Part shown: positions 34,891 through 43,368 of the stretch, one piece after another
Layout: the number at the start of each line of letters is the position of its first letter
How positions within the stretch are numbered: position 1 is the stretch's first letter
Assembly (NCBI RefSeq): GCF_924101635.2
Contig: NZ_CAKMAA020000008.1
Span: forward strand, 1-49,229
Origin: Candidatus Nitrotoga sp. HW29
GTDB taxonomy: Bacteria > Pseudomonadota > Gammaproteobacteria > Burkholderiales > Gallionellaceae
DNA: 49,229 nt
Reading direction: 5' to 3'
The notes under the pieces: model-generated
Database searches by the model: none
What the model was told of the DNA's origin: nothing
Seen by the model: only the letters and a program-made list of their open reading frames with translations
Made by a program: the position numbers and the translations under genes

Positions 34891-37293
34891 ATGAAAAAAA
34901 TTGGTCGTAATGATCCTTGTCCTTGTGGCAGCGGTAAGAAATATAAACATTGCTGCCAGCCAAGCGGGGAAGCTCCTATAGCAAAAAAGCATTCATCAGA
35001 TTTATCAATTCCCCAAGTTATTCAGATCGCACGAGAACACCATCAGGCTGGACGCTTGCCTCAGGCAGAAGCTATTTATCAGAAAATACTCCAGGTAGAG
35101 CCAAATCATCCGGATGCGCTGCATTTATTGGGCCTGATAGCCCGTCAAGAGGGAAAGAATGGGATCGCCACTGGGCTTATGAGTAAGGCGATCCGTATAA
35201 ATCCATCCAATCCAATTTATTACATAAATTTGGGAAATGCGCTCAGGGACCAAGGCCAGCTGGAAGAGGCTATATTTAATTACCGCCAAGCGCTTTCGAT
35301 CAAGCCGGATTTTGCCGAAGTACACAATAACTTGGGGAATGCCCTCAAGGAACAGGGTAATTTGGAAGCGGCGATTGAGAGTTTCCGCCGGTCACTTGCA
35401 TTGAAGCCGGATTTTGCCGAGACGCACAGCAATCTGGGGAATACACTCAAGGATCAAGGCCGGCTGGAAGAAGCGATAGCCTGCTACGGTCAGGCACTCC
35501 TGCTCAAGCCGGATTATGCCGAGGCATACAATAATTTGGGCACTGCGCTCAAGGCACAAAACAAGCTGGATACAGCAGTCGGAAATTATCGGAAGGCAGT
35601 TACGCTCAAACCGGATTTTGTGGATGCGCATAACAACTTGGGAAATGCGCTTATGGCACAAGGCAAACTGGAGGCAGCAATTGTGAGCTTCCACCAGTCG
35701 CTCTTACTTAAACCGGATTTTGCCGAAGCGCACAACAATTTGGGTAATGCGTTTAAAGATCAAGGCAAATTGGATGCAGCGGTTGAGAGCTTTCAGAGGG
35801 CGCTCGCGTTCGAGCCGGATTTCGCCGAGGCGCACAGCAACCTCGGACTTGCGCTTCAGAAACAAGGTAAATTGGACGAGGCGATTTCCTGTTACAACAA
35901 AGCGCTTTCAATCAAATCGGATTATGCCGAAGCGTACAACAATCTGGGACTTGCACTACAAGAGCAAGGTAAATTGGAAGAAGCGATTGACAGCTACCGC
36001 AAAGCACTCGCGCTCAGGCCGATTTATCCAAAGGCTCATAGCAACCTGCTTTTTACCCTGAGTTTTTATTCAAAATGTTTGCCTGATAACCATCTTGCAG
36101 AAGCGTGTCATTATGGCAATCAAGTAATGGCAAAGATCCAACCGTATACAAGTTGGCTTGTTTATCCAGAAAAAAAAGCGGAACGGGGTATTCAGCCTCT
36201 GCGGGTTGGTCTGGTCTCCGGGGATTTTAGAGCACATCCAGTTGGTTTTTTCCTGGAGAGCATTCTCGCGAATTTGAACCCTGCTAGAGTAGAGCTGGTT
36301 GCATATTCAACGTCTCCACAAGAGGATGAACTCACCGCCCGTATCCAGCCTTGTTTTGTTGATTGGAATAGTATCGTGGGGCTTGGCGACGAAGCCGCAG
36401 CCCGGAAGATTCACGACGATGAAATTCATATTCTCATCGATCTGACAGGGCATACTGCCAGCAATCGTTTGCCAATGTTTGCATTGAAGCCTGCTCCGGT
36501 GCAAGTAAGTTGGTTGGGCTATTTCGCCACGACTGGATTACCGACGATAGATTATCTGCTGGCAGACCCGGTGTCGGTGCCGGAATTCAACCGGAAGTAC
36601 TTTACTGAAACCGTGTGGTATCTGCCGGAAACCCGGCTTTGTTTTACGCCACCGGCAAATAGTACGAAACTGGAATTCACTCCCTTGCCGGCAGTGCAGA
36701 ATGGCTATATCACTTTTGGGTGTTTCCAAAATCTTACCAAGGTAAATGACGCAGTACTGGCTGCATGGGGACGAATTTTTCTTGCCTTACCAGAAGCTCG
36801 GTTGCGGCTGCAAAGCAGTCAGCTGAATTGCTTAGTCGCGCGTGAATCTCTGCAACATCGGTTAACCCAAGTCGGGATAAGGCCGGAACGGATAATAATG
36901 GAAGGAAGTGTTCCCCGAGAGGATTATCTCGCGGCATATGCTTATGTGGATATCATTCTGGATACATTTCCTTATCCGGGAGGCACCACAACTTGCGAAG
37001 CGTTGTGGATGGGGGTGCCTACGCTGACTCTCGCCGGCGGCACATTGCTCGCCCGCCAAGGTGTCAGCATGCTAACCTGTGCCGGTCTGGAAGGTTGGAT
37101 TGCTAGCGATGAAGATGACTATGTAACCCGGACTCTGTTTCACGCTACGGATGTTAATCGTTTGGCGCAACTGAGGTCAGAGTTACGGCAGAAAGTGCTT
37201 GCTTCGCCACTTTTTAATGCTCCACGTTTTGCCCTGCATCTGGAAGATGCATTGCAAAAAATGTGGCAGCAAAAGATATATTTGGAGTCATGA
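34891..37293 (+). CDS. SEC-C / TPR / O-GlcNAc-transferase-like (GT41) fusion protein
   Basis: 800 residues in three parts. Residues 5-22 form a SEC-C zinc motif ([18 protein letters not shown]), nearly the same as the tail of SecA in this window. Residues about 40-380 are ten 34-residue TPRs, of which eight (108-379) are near-identical (A-E-A-x-x-N-L-G-x-A-L pattern). Residues about 435-800 are a GT41/SPINDLY catalytic domain: GLVSGDFRAHPVGFF with the conserved His449, LIDLTGHTASNRLPMF, PVQVSWLGY, and the UDP-binding PYPGGTTTCEALWMGVPTLTLAGG. It should transfer a sugar from a nucleotide donor to protein Ser/Thr. There is no signal peptide, so it acts in the cytoplasm. It heads the glycosylation locus. 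The target and donor sugar are unknown. Confidence 0.85.
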   Translation: MKKIGRNDPCPCGSGKKYKHCCQPSGEAPIAKKHSSDLSIPQVIQIAREHHQAGRLPQAEAIYQKILQVEPNHPDALHLLGLIARQEGKNGIATGLMSKAIRINPSNPIYYINLGNALRDQGQLEEAIFNYRQALSIKPDFAEVHNNLGNALKEQGNLEAAIESFRRSLALKPDFAETHSNLGNTLKDQGRLEEAIACYGQALLLKPDYAEAYNNLGTALKAQNKLDTAVGNYRKAVTLKPDFVDAHNNLGNALMAQGKLEAAIVSFHQSLLLKPDFAEAHNNLGNAFKDQGKLDAAVESFQRALAFEPDFAEAHSNLGLALQKQGKLDEAISCYNKALSIKSDYAEAYNNLGLALQEQGKLEEAIDSYRKALALRPIYPKAHSNLLFTLSFYSKCLPDNHLAEACHYGNQVMAKIQPYTSWLVYPEKKAERGIQPLRVGLVSGDFRAHPVGFFLESILANLNPARVELVAYSTSPQEDELTARIQPCFVDWNSIVGLGDEAAARKIHDDEIHILIDLTGHTASNRLPMFALKPAPVQVSWLGYFATTGLPTIDYLLADPVSVPEFNRKYFTETVWYLPETRLCFTPPANSTKLEFTPLPAVQNGYITFGCFQNLTKVNDAVLAAWGRIFLALPEARLRLQSSQLNCLVARESLQHRLTQVGIRPERIIMEGSVPREDYLAAYAYVDIILDTFPYPGGTTTCEALWMGVPTLTLAGGTLLARQGVSMLTCAGLEGWIASDEDDYVTRTLFHATDVNRLAQLRSELRQKVLASPLFNAPRFALHLEDALQKMWQQKIYLES
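35212..36027 (+). repeat. Eight tandem 102-bp coding repeats (TPR units)
   Basis: Codons 108-379 of the GT41 fusion gene are eight consecutive 34-codon units that share recurrent DNA blocks such as AAGCCGGATTTTGCCGA and AACAATTTGGG. Similarity at DNA level suggests recent duplication or gene conversion and makes unit number liable to change. Confidence 0.8.
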
Positions 37294-37430
37294 TCATAAA
37301 TGCACATAGTGCATATTGGAAGCATCTATTTAGACAAATACTTGGGACTTGGACGCGTTTAAAATGCTCTGATGTTAATGATCAGCCTGGATCTGAACTT
37401 TTTTGTATTGTTTTTGTCTTTATTTCCTAG
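37290..37430 (+). CDS. Candidate 46-aa small protein coupled to the GT41 gene
   Basis: The ATG overlaps the stop of the GT41 fusion as ATGA. The 46-codon frame starts MIINAHSAYWKHLFRQ and ends with a hydrophobic ELFCIVFVFIS. No family is recognised. It ends two bases before another small ORF, which in turn ends four bases before the methyltransferase start, so the apparent gap 37294-37565 is fully covered by coupled frames. It may be real, or the region may be the remains of a larger gene. The stretch also holds a small palindrome ATGCAC-ata-GTGCAT at 37300-37314. Confidence 0.3.
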   Translation: MIINAHSAYWKHLFRQILGTWTRLKCSDVNDQPGSELFCIVFVFIS

Positions 37431-37432
37431 CA

Positions 37433-37561
37433 ATGAACACCGACAACCTAAAGCCCAATTTATTTGAAGACTTAACCGATGTTACTCACGTCTGGGATAC
37501 ATTATCCCGTGCTGGATTAGTCTATGTAGCGTGTATAATCTTCAGTTTTACTATTTCTTGA
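37433..37561 (+). CDS. Candidate 42-aa small protein upstream of the methyltransferase
   Basis: Starts MNTDNLKPNLFEDLTDVTHV and ends in a hydrophobic segment (LVYVACIIFSFTIS) that could be a short membrane anchor. It begins two bases after the previous small ORF. Its TGA is four bases before the GTG of the methyltransferase, which has no Shine-Dalgarno of its own, so translation of this frame could deliver ribosomes to the GTG. No family is recognised. Confidence 0.3.
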   Translation: MNTDNLKPNLFEDLTDVTHVWDTLSRAGLVYVACIIFSFTIS

Positions 37562-37565
37562 ATTT

Positions 37566-38756
37566 GTGAGCCAATCTCCTTCCTTCACGGGTGAGCGCTT
37601 TTTGCCTGAGTGCAGCGGTGAAATCTGGTATGAACATTGGCATCGGTATGCCTTGGCACGCCAGTTAAGCTCGCATTGCACAGTTTTGGATGTGGCCTGC
37701 GGTGAAGGTTATGGTGCCGCTATGGTGGCTGAAACCGCATATAAAGTGGTGGGTGTTGATTTATCTGCGGATGTAATTCAGCATGCCAAAAACAATTATG
37801 GGCACCATCCTAATCTGCAATTCGTAATAGCTTCATGTGAACGTCTGCCGTTTTCAGATGCGAGCTTTGATTTCGCAATCTCCTTTGAAACAATAGAGCA
37901 TATTGAGACACAGAAAGAGTTTATTTCCGAACTCACGCGTGTTTTACGCCCGGACGGGGTCTTGATCCTGTCCTCTCCAAACAAGCGCCTGTATTCCGAT
38001 GCACATGATTATCACAATGAATTTCATGTGCGCGAATTGTATCGAAATGAGTTGGAAGAATTACTGCACGTGGCTTTCCCGCATATATTCTGGCTTGGCC
38101 AAAAATTATTGTTTCATTCCGCTATTTGGTCAGAAAACCAAGCCTGTGTTACGACAGAATATTTAGTTAATGACGATCGGAAAGTTACAGTGGCCAGTCA
38201 TCCTTCTGTCGAGCCAATGTATTACATCGCAGTTTGTAGCCGCAACCCGTCTATGTTACCCACCGCGCTCAATAAACTTTCTTTGTTTAGTGATAGCGCT
38301 GAAATGGTTTATCAGGATTATGCTAAACAAACCAGGCGTGTGATGGAGCTGGATCAACTTCTCAAAGATCGCGAGTATTTGATTGTTGAACGTGATAACT
38401 TTCTTTCGCTCCGCACCCAACAAATGGAAGAACGCGAACGCCTGATTGTTGAACGTGATGCACTTTTGGACATGCGTACCAAACAATTAGGTGAGCGTGA
38501 TGAAGAGTTGAATACACGTACTGGACAATTAAGTGAACGTACCGAGGCATTAAATAGCTGTACCGATCAATTAAACGAACATAAAGAAAAAATAATCAAA
38601 CTCAATGCGCTTCTGACACTACGCAATGAGCGAATTGCTGAACAGGAGCGTTTGAATGTCGCGCTTAACCGGCAAATTGACTATCGCGCCGGTTTAGTCT
38701 GGTGGCTGAAGTCGCCGTTTCGCTTCTTAAAACGCGCCATCAAAGGGAACTCTTGA
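37566..38756 (+). CDS. SAM-dependent methyltransferase with long coiled-coil tail
   Basis: 396 residues. The N-terminal class I methyltransferase domain (about 1-200) begins FTGERFLPECSGEIWYEHWHRY and has the SAM-binding LDVACGEGYG (41-50), the acidic VVGVDLS, and FDFAISFETIEHI. From about 245 to 370 it is a coiled coil with three tandem 14-residue units of the type RTxQLxERxEEL. It ends with GLVWWLKSPFRFLKR, a tail often seen on polysaccharide-modifying enzymes that associate with membranes or partners. The start is a GTG; no in-frame ATG precedes it. The glycosyltransferase gene follows after 6 bases. Probable role: methylation of a glycan made by the locus; substrate unknown. Confidence 0.8.
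   Translation: MSQSPSFTGERFLPECSGEIWYEHWHRYALARQLSSHCTVLDVACGEGYGAAMVAETAYKVVGVDLSADVIQHAKNNYGHHPNLQFVIASCERLPFSDASFDFAISFETIEHIETQKEFISELTRVLRPDGVLILSSPNKRLYSDAHDYHNEFHVRELYRNELEELLHVAFPHIFWLGQKLLFHSAIWSENQACVTTEYLVNDDRKVTVASHPSVEPMYYIAVCSRNPSMLPTALNKLSLFSDSAEMVYQDYAKQTRRVMELDQLLKDREYLIVERDNFLSLRTQQMEERERLIVERDALLDMRTKQLGERDEELNTRTGQLSERTEALNSCTDQLNEHKEKIIKLNALLTLRNERIAEQERLNVALNRQIDYRAGLVWWLKSPFRFLKRAIKGNS
38469..38594 (+). repeat. Three tandem 42-bp coiled-coil repeats
   Basis: Three consecutive 14-codon units in the methyltransferase tail, beginning DMRTKQLGERDEEL, NTRTGQLSERTEAL and NSCTDQLNEHKEKI. Just before them a related block LIVERDxxLxxRTxQ occurs twice. Confidence 0.6.
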
Positions 38757-38762
38757 ACTAGC

Positions 38763-41027
38763 ATGTTACCGCCAGCAATCGACATTATTATCCCGGTCTA
38801 CAATGCATACGATGACTTGCAGCGCTGCCTCAACAGCGTGCTTCGCACCACCATGCCCCATCACCGCATCATTATGATCGACGATTGCTCAACAGATAGC
38901 CGTATTGCCGACTATTTTGAGATGCAGCGTAATACTGCAGACCCACGTTTATGGCTGCTCCAGAATGAAACAAATCTTGGTTTTGTCAGTACTGTTAACC
39001 GTGGCATGACGCTCAGCCAAAATGATGTAGTGTTGCTCAATTCCGATACCATCGTTACCGCGGGCTGGTTGGAAAAATTTTGTAGTTGCGCCGATTCAGA
39101 CCCGCATATCGGCACAATCACGCCGTTTTCTAATAACGCTGAAATTTGCTCGTTTCCGAATTTTTGCCAAGATAACGCGTTGCCGCAAGGCATGAGTGCG
39201 GAGGATGTCAACCGCGCCATTGAGGCAGCCGCCCTTCGTATTTATCCTGACATACCCACTGCGGTTGGATTTTGCATGTTTATTCGGCGCCGTCTGCTTA
39301 ATAAAATCGGCCTGTTCGATGCGGTTACTTTTCATCTCGGCTACGGTGAAGAAAATGATTTCTGTATGCGGGCGTTGGCGGCTGGCTGGCGCAATGTGTT
39401 GTGCGATGATACCTTCGTCCAGCATGTCGGCAACTGCTCATTTAGTACGAAGAAAAAAACGCTAGCTGAAGAAAATATGCAGCGCTTACTGGCTAAGCAT
39501 CCGGACTATATGCAGCGTGTAATGGCTTTCATCGCAGCCGACCCGATCAAACCAATCCGCCAGTTGGCACAGTCATTCTTGGCGCTTACCGGCGCGGCTG
39601 GCGATAAGCCCGGTATCCTGCATATCATGCATGGCCGTAGCGGCGGCACGGAGCAGCATGCCCTGAGCTTGATGCACAGTGACGGCGAGGATTACCGTCA
39701 TTATTTGCTGGTAACCATGGATGATGTCTGGCAACTTAGGGATGCCAACAGTGGCGAGTTGTTAACGTATCAATTCAACCGGCAACCCGATCAGCTGTGG
39801 ACGGATTTTTTGGCCGGCCTGTGTGCCAGTTTTCGTATCCATTTGTGCCATGTGCATCATCTGGCCGGCTGCCGGCTGGGCTTGCTGGAGGCGATGCGTA
39901 GCCTTGACATTCCATTTGGCTTTAGTGTGCACGATTTTTTTCTGGCTTGTCCGACTATTAATCTGCTCGACGCCACAGGGATTTATTGTGGCAGCGAAAC
40001 TGATGTGCCGCGTTGCCAGAATTGTCTTAACGCCCAGTCAGATTTTCGGGGTATTGACATTGTTGCCTGGCGCGCGGTGCATGCGGATTTCGTTGAGCGG
40101 GCAGTATTTGTGATTGCTCCCAGCGATTTGGCCGCCGAGATATTCCGTCGTTATTTTCCGCGTGCGGAAGTTCGCGTTATCCAACACGGCGTCGATTTGG
40201 CCGTTAGCCGCGTTAATGCGCTGACATCGGCATTGTTGTTGCCAAAAGATACCTATCAAAGTATTGGCGTATTGGGTGCGATTGGCCCGGTTAAAGGTGC
40301 CCGCCAACTGGAGCGTTTAGTCGCACGCAGCCGCGAACGCAAATTACCCTTTCGCTGGGTTGTGGTTGGTTATCTGGATCGCCAGTTTCAGCCGTATCAG
40401 TCTGCCGATACTTTATTGACAGTGCACGGCCAATACACGCCAGATCATATGGAAGACTTGCTTGATCATTATCGTATTAATCTGGTCGTGTTCCCCTCCG
40501 CCGGCCCGGAAACCTATTGTTACACCTTAACCGAGGCCTGGATGGCCGGACGGCCCGCATTGGTGCCGCCGATCGGCGCGCTGTATGAGCGTGTGCAAAC
40601 GAACGGCGCCGGTTGGATCATGCAAGACTGGTGTGATACGGACGCTATTTTAGACGACATTATTTCGATATTACGGCCGGAAAACAGCCCCGATTTTGTG
40701 CACAAGCAAATGCAAGCGCGTGCAGCGCCGGTTACCTCGGTACGTGACATGGCTAACGCTACCGAAATGGTTTACCACGAAGTTTTGTCGCGACAAATCG
40801 TCAAGTTTGCCGCACCGTTACCGCAAATTACGCTGTACACCGCGCTGCAAACTGCACTGGGGGTGGCTGCCGCCGATAAGCACCGTGCCTTATCGATAGG
40901 GCAGTACTGGTTACTGAAACTTGCACATCTTGGTTTACGGTTGCGCTATACATTACTGGGTCGCTGGCTGTATCGCATTATCCCGGTTCGATGGCAACAA
41001 ATCTTGAAGCAACGGCTATTAGCATAG
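38763..41027 (+). CDS. Two-domain glycosyltransferase (GT2 + GT4-like)
   Basis: 754 residues. The N-terminal GT2 domain (about 1-260) has IDIIIPVYNAYDDLQRCLNSV, MIDDCSTD, the metal-binding VLLNSDT and the acidic EENDFCMRALAAGW. A linker (about 275-450) resembles the N-terminal half of a GT-B enzyme (ILHIMHGRSGGTEQHALSL). The C-terminal GT4-like domain has IGVLGAIGPVKGARQLERLV and the E-x7-E motif in PETYCYTLTEAW. Two sugar transfers by one protein are implied. It has no signal peptide and a basic C-terminus (KQRLLA). It follows the methyltransferase by 6 bases and is last in the locus. Likely roles are surface glycan or glycoprotein assembly; donors are not predictable. Confidence 0.85.
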   Translation: MLPPAIDIIIPVYNAYDDLQRCLNSVLRTTMPHHRIIMIDDCSTDSRIADYFEMQRNTADPRLWLLQNETNLGFVSTVNRGMTLSQNDVVLLNSDTIVTAGWLEKFCSCADSDPHIGTITPFSNNAEICSFPNFCQDNALPQGMSAEDVNRAIEAAALRIYPDIPTAVGFCMFIRRRLLNKIGLFDAVTFHLGYGEENDFCMRALAAGWRNVLCDDTFVQHVGNCSFSTKKKTLAEENMQRLLAKHPDYMQRVMAFIAADPIKPIRQLAQSFLALTGAAGDKPGILHIMHGRSGGTEQHALSLMHSDGEDYRHYLLVTMDDVWQLRDANSGELLTYQFNRQPDQLWTDFLAGLCASFRIHLCHVHHLAGCRLGLLEAMRSLDIPFGFSVHDFFLACPTINLLDATGIYCGSETDVPRCQNCLNAQSDFRGIDIVAWRAVHADFVERAVFVIAPSDLAAEIFRRYFPRAEVRVIQHGVDLAVSRVNALTSALLLPKDTYQSIGVLGAIGPVKGARQLERLVARSRERKLPFRWVVVGYLDRQFQPYQSADTLLTVHGQYTPDHMEDLLDHYRINLVVFPSAGPETYCYTLTEAWMAGRPALVPPIGALYERVQTNGAGWIMQDWCDTDAILDDIISILRPENSPDFVHKQMQARAAPVTSVRDMANATEMVYHEVLSRQIVKFAAPLPQITLYTALQTALGVAAADKHRALSIGQYWLLKLAHLGLRLRYTLLGRWLYRIIPVRWQQILKQRLLA

Positions 41028-41032
41028 TAGGA

Positions 41033-41073
41033 TTTGCAAGAATATGATCTGTAACGTAAAAATTCCTTGCAAA
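41033..41073. terminator. Hairpin between convergent glycosyltransferase and ccmI genes
   Basis: TTTGCAAG-AAT pairs with ATT-CCTTGCAAA with one bulged base, around a 17-base loop. It sits in the 80-base gap between two convergent genes. There is no clear T tract, so a bidirectional terminator is only possible. Confidence 0.35.
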
Positions 41074-41107
41074 AGAAAACCACGTCAATTGAAGCAAATT
41101 CCTCGTT

Positions 41108-42364
41108 TTATTTAACCTCAGAATCAATGGTAATGACGATGTTTTTTTGACCAATTTTCACCGGCTTTGAAAATCCTTCCAGATCTTTCGGACTAGAAAT
41201 TACATTCCCCGATTTTGATATGCGTGCACCGACGATAACCTCTGTCACAGAGGATAAGTTTAAACTTGGCACCATCGACATGCTGTCATCCAGCGTGAAA
41301 TCAAGTGGCAGATCCTTTACTGTTTTACGCAAAACCGCTAATGGCGGTTTGCGCCCACCTTCCACAGCCCGTGCAAAAATAAAAAGGGTGTCGGTATCTG
41401 CGATTCGCGCTTTTAGGGTAGGATCAAGATGCACTGTTCCGCTCACTGTTCCTTTTGCAACGTTTGATTGGGTCGCGGCTTTACCATTGGCCGGAGCGGC
41501 AGCTACCGGGGGTAATCCGGCCAATCCACGTGCCTCATTAATGCTGGCACTGACCGAGGCCACTATAGGAGAATCTGTCGGTAACAAATTGAGAATTTTT
41601 TCCCACCATTTGATGGCATTTGAATAGTCTTTACGCTCGAACGCTGCAGAACCTGCCAGAGACAGCGCCTTAAGGTTATCAGGATCAATTTTCAGTGCCT
41701 GCTGGACTATTTTTTCGGGCTCACCCTGTAAAGTCTGCTTGAGCATAGCCAGCATATCGGCGTGATCGGCCAGCACAGAGGCGTTGTTTGGTTGCAGTGC
41801 GACAGCACGGGCGTAAGCGGCGCTGGCATCCTGATAGCGATTGAGGGCGGTGTAGGAGCGAGCAAGCATCACCCAGCCTTCGGCATTGTCCGGTTCTGCT
41901 TTCAGCCGTTCCGCAAGCCACGTCACCATGGCCTCAAATTGTTCGGGTGTGGCCGGATGTGCTTCGTCCATGGCTGCTGTCGGGATTTGTGGCTTTAATC
42001 CGGCTGGCGTACCCAGCATGAAATATAGAGAAATTGCCAACAAAGGAACTGAAATTACTACTGCCGCGATCGAAACATTACCCCAACGGCTATTAGTCGA
42101 TGGCGTAGCGGTGGTTTCAACGGTGCCAGAATCTTCCAGCACGCGACTTTCCAGATCGCTCCGGGCGTTTTGATATTGAACTTCAGTCAGTGTCCCGGCT
42201 GCCCGATCTGCGTCTAATTCGCGTAACTGATCACGATAAACAGATAGATTCACCTCTGAAGGTGTGGTGGATATTGAGTTATTACTTCGTCTGAGCAATG
42301 GTGGCACCAGAACAAGCAAAGTAACAACGATCAAAATACCTGCTACAAGCCAAAACGGTATCAT
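41108..42364 (-). CDS. ccmI: Cytochrome c maturation protein CcmI
   Basis: Apocytochrome c chaperone of the Ccm system. 418 residues: two membrane helices (FWLVAGILIVVTLLVLVPPLL and the region VSIAAVVISVPLLAISLYF), a periplasmic TPR region (about 160-270) with AEGWVMLARSYTALNRYQDA, and a C-terminal beta-rich domain. The N-terminal SVYRDQLRELDADRAAGTLTEVQYQNAR is a family hallmark. Its start overlaps the ccmH stop as ATGA. It is the last gene of the ccmF-G-H-I run. Confidence 0.92.
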   Translation of the reverse strand: MIPFWLVAGILIVVTLLVLVPPLLRRSNNSISTTPSEVNLSVYRDQLRELDADRAAGTLTEVQYQNARSDLESRVLEDSGTVETTATPSTNSRWGNVSIAAVVISVPLLAISLYFMLGTPAGLKPQIPTAAMDEAHPATPEQFEAMVTWLAERLKAEPDNAEGWVMLARSYTALNRYQDASAAYARAVALQPNNASVLADHADMLAMLKQTLQGEPEKIVQQALKIDPDNLKALSLAGSAAFERKDYSNAIKWWEKILNLLPTDSPIVASVSASINEARGLAGLPPVAAAPANGKAATQSNVAKGTVSGTVHLDPTLKARIADTDTLFIFARAVEGGRKPPLAVLRKTVKDLPLDFTLDDSMSMVPSLNLSSVTEVIVGARISKSGNVISSPKDLEGFSKPVKIGQKNIVITIDSEVK

Positions 42365-42837
42365 GATTGGCCCCCGTCATTTTTTCCAGACAACAACGAT
42401 GCCGCGCGGGCATGTTCAACTGTGCTCAAGGCCGGTGCCTGCTGCATCATTTTGCGGCGTTGACGCAGAATAGCGATGAGGACGCCCATTCCCACTATGA
42501 GTAGTAAAAGCGGACCGAACCAGAGCAACCAGGTGGTTGATTTCACCAGTGGGCTGAACAGAACGAATTCACCGTAGCGTTTAACCATGTAATCCAATAT
42601 TTCTTGCTCTGATTGTCCTTGTTGTAGTTTCTCGCGTACTTGATTTTTAAGGTCAACCGCGAGCTCTGCATTGGAATCGGCAATTGTTTGGTTTTGACAG
42701 ACCAGACAGCGAAGATGGGCGGACAAATCCATGACGCGTTTTTCCAGTACAGGGTCGTCCTTTTTAATCACTGCCTGATCAGCATGAGCCAGTGGTATTA
42801 AAAGCAACAGTACAAGAAAGAGAAATTTGCTATGCAC
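42361..42837 (-). CDS. ccmH: Cytochrome c maturation protein CcmH
   Basis: Membrane-anchored thiol protein that keeps the CxxCH cysteines of apocytochrome c reduced for haem ligation. 158 residues: a signal or anchor helix (FLFLVLLLLIPLAHA), the redox motif LRCLVCQNQTIADSNAELA in a three-helix periplasmic domain, and a C-terminal membrane helix (TWLLWFGPLLLLIVGMGVLIAIL). It starts with GTG at 42837 and overlaps the end of ccmG by 8 bases. Unlike E. coli, where CcmH is fused to the CcmI-like part, the two are separate here. Confidence 0.93.
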   Translation of the reverse strand: MHSKFLFLVLLLLIPLAHADQAVIKKDDPVLEKRVMDLSAHLRCLVCQNQTIADSNAELAVDLKNQVREKLQQGQSEQEILDYMVKRYGEFVLFSPLVKSTTWLLWFGPLLLLIVGMGVLIAILRQRRKMMQQAPALSTVEHARAASLLSGKNDGGQS

Positions 42838-43357
42838 CGTTTAACTCCTTAACCAGAGGAATTAGTTTGTTCTGTATGAGTTCAGGCGTGAGCGCCCCGA
42901 TAAATTTGTGACGGATGAGGCCTGATTTATCGATGACAAAAGTTTCTGGAACTCCATAGACGCCCCAGTCGATGCCAACGTTACCCTCCCGGTCGTAGGC
43001 TGACAGGGTATAGGGGTCACCTGAATTTCTTAACAAAGCTAAACCATCATCGCGATTGTCTTTGTAATTAAGCCCGTAAATCGGCACCAATTTTTGCCGT
43101 TCCAATTCTACCAATAGAGGATGTTCTTGGCGGCAAGTCACGCACCACGAGGCCCAAACGTTAAGCAACCAAACCTTGCCGCGCAAGTCCTCTGGTCCAA
43201 TAGTTTTAGCGGCGTCATGAAGTTGTGGCAGCCGAAAAGTCGGTGCTACTTTGTTGATCAAGGGTGATGGTACTTCCCTGGGATTGAGAGTGAGTCCGAT
43301 CCACAAGAAAATAACGAGAACAATAAAAGCTCCCAGAGGAAGAAGAAAACGGTTCAT
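42830..43357 (-). CDS. ccmG: Thiol:disulfide interchange protein CcmG/DsbE
   Basis: Periplasmic, membrane-tethered thioredoxin-like protein that reduces apocytochrome c or CcmH. 175 residues with an N-terminal anchor (FLLPLGAFIVLVIFLWIGL), the CcmG-type segment FRLPQLHD, and active site NVWASWCVTCRQEHPLL. The dipeptide between the cysteines is Val-Thr; E. coli CcmG has Pro-Thr. The conserved GVYGVPETFVIDKSG contains the cis-Pro. It lies 11 bases after ccmF. Confidence 0.94.
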   Translation of the reverse strand: MNRFLLPLGAFIVLVIFLWIGLTLNPREVPSPLINKVAPTFRLPQLHDAAKTIGPEDLRGKVWLLNVWASWCVTCRQEHPLLVELERQKLVPIYGLNYKDNRDDGLALLRNSGDPYTLSAYDREGNVGIDWGVYGVPETFVIDKSGLIRHKFIGALTPELIQNKLIPLVKELNGA

Positions 43358-43368
43358 CGGCTTTCCTT

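Noticed and set aside
35212-36027. Regular repeats that might suggest a CRISPR array
   Set aside because: The period is 102 bp, in frame, and encodes TPR motifs; there are no unique spacers.
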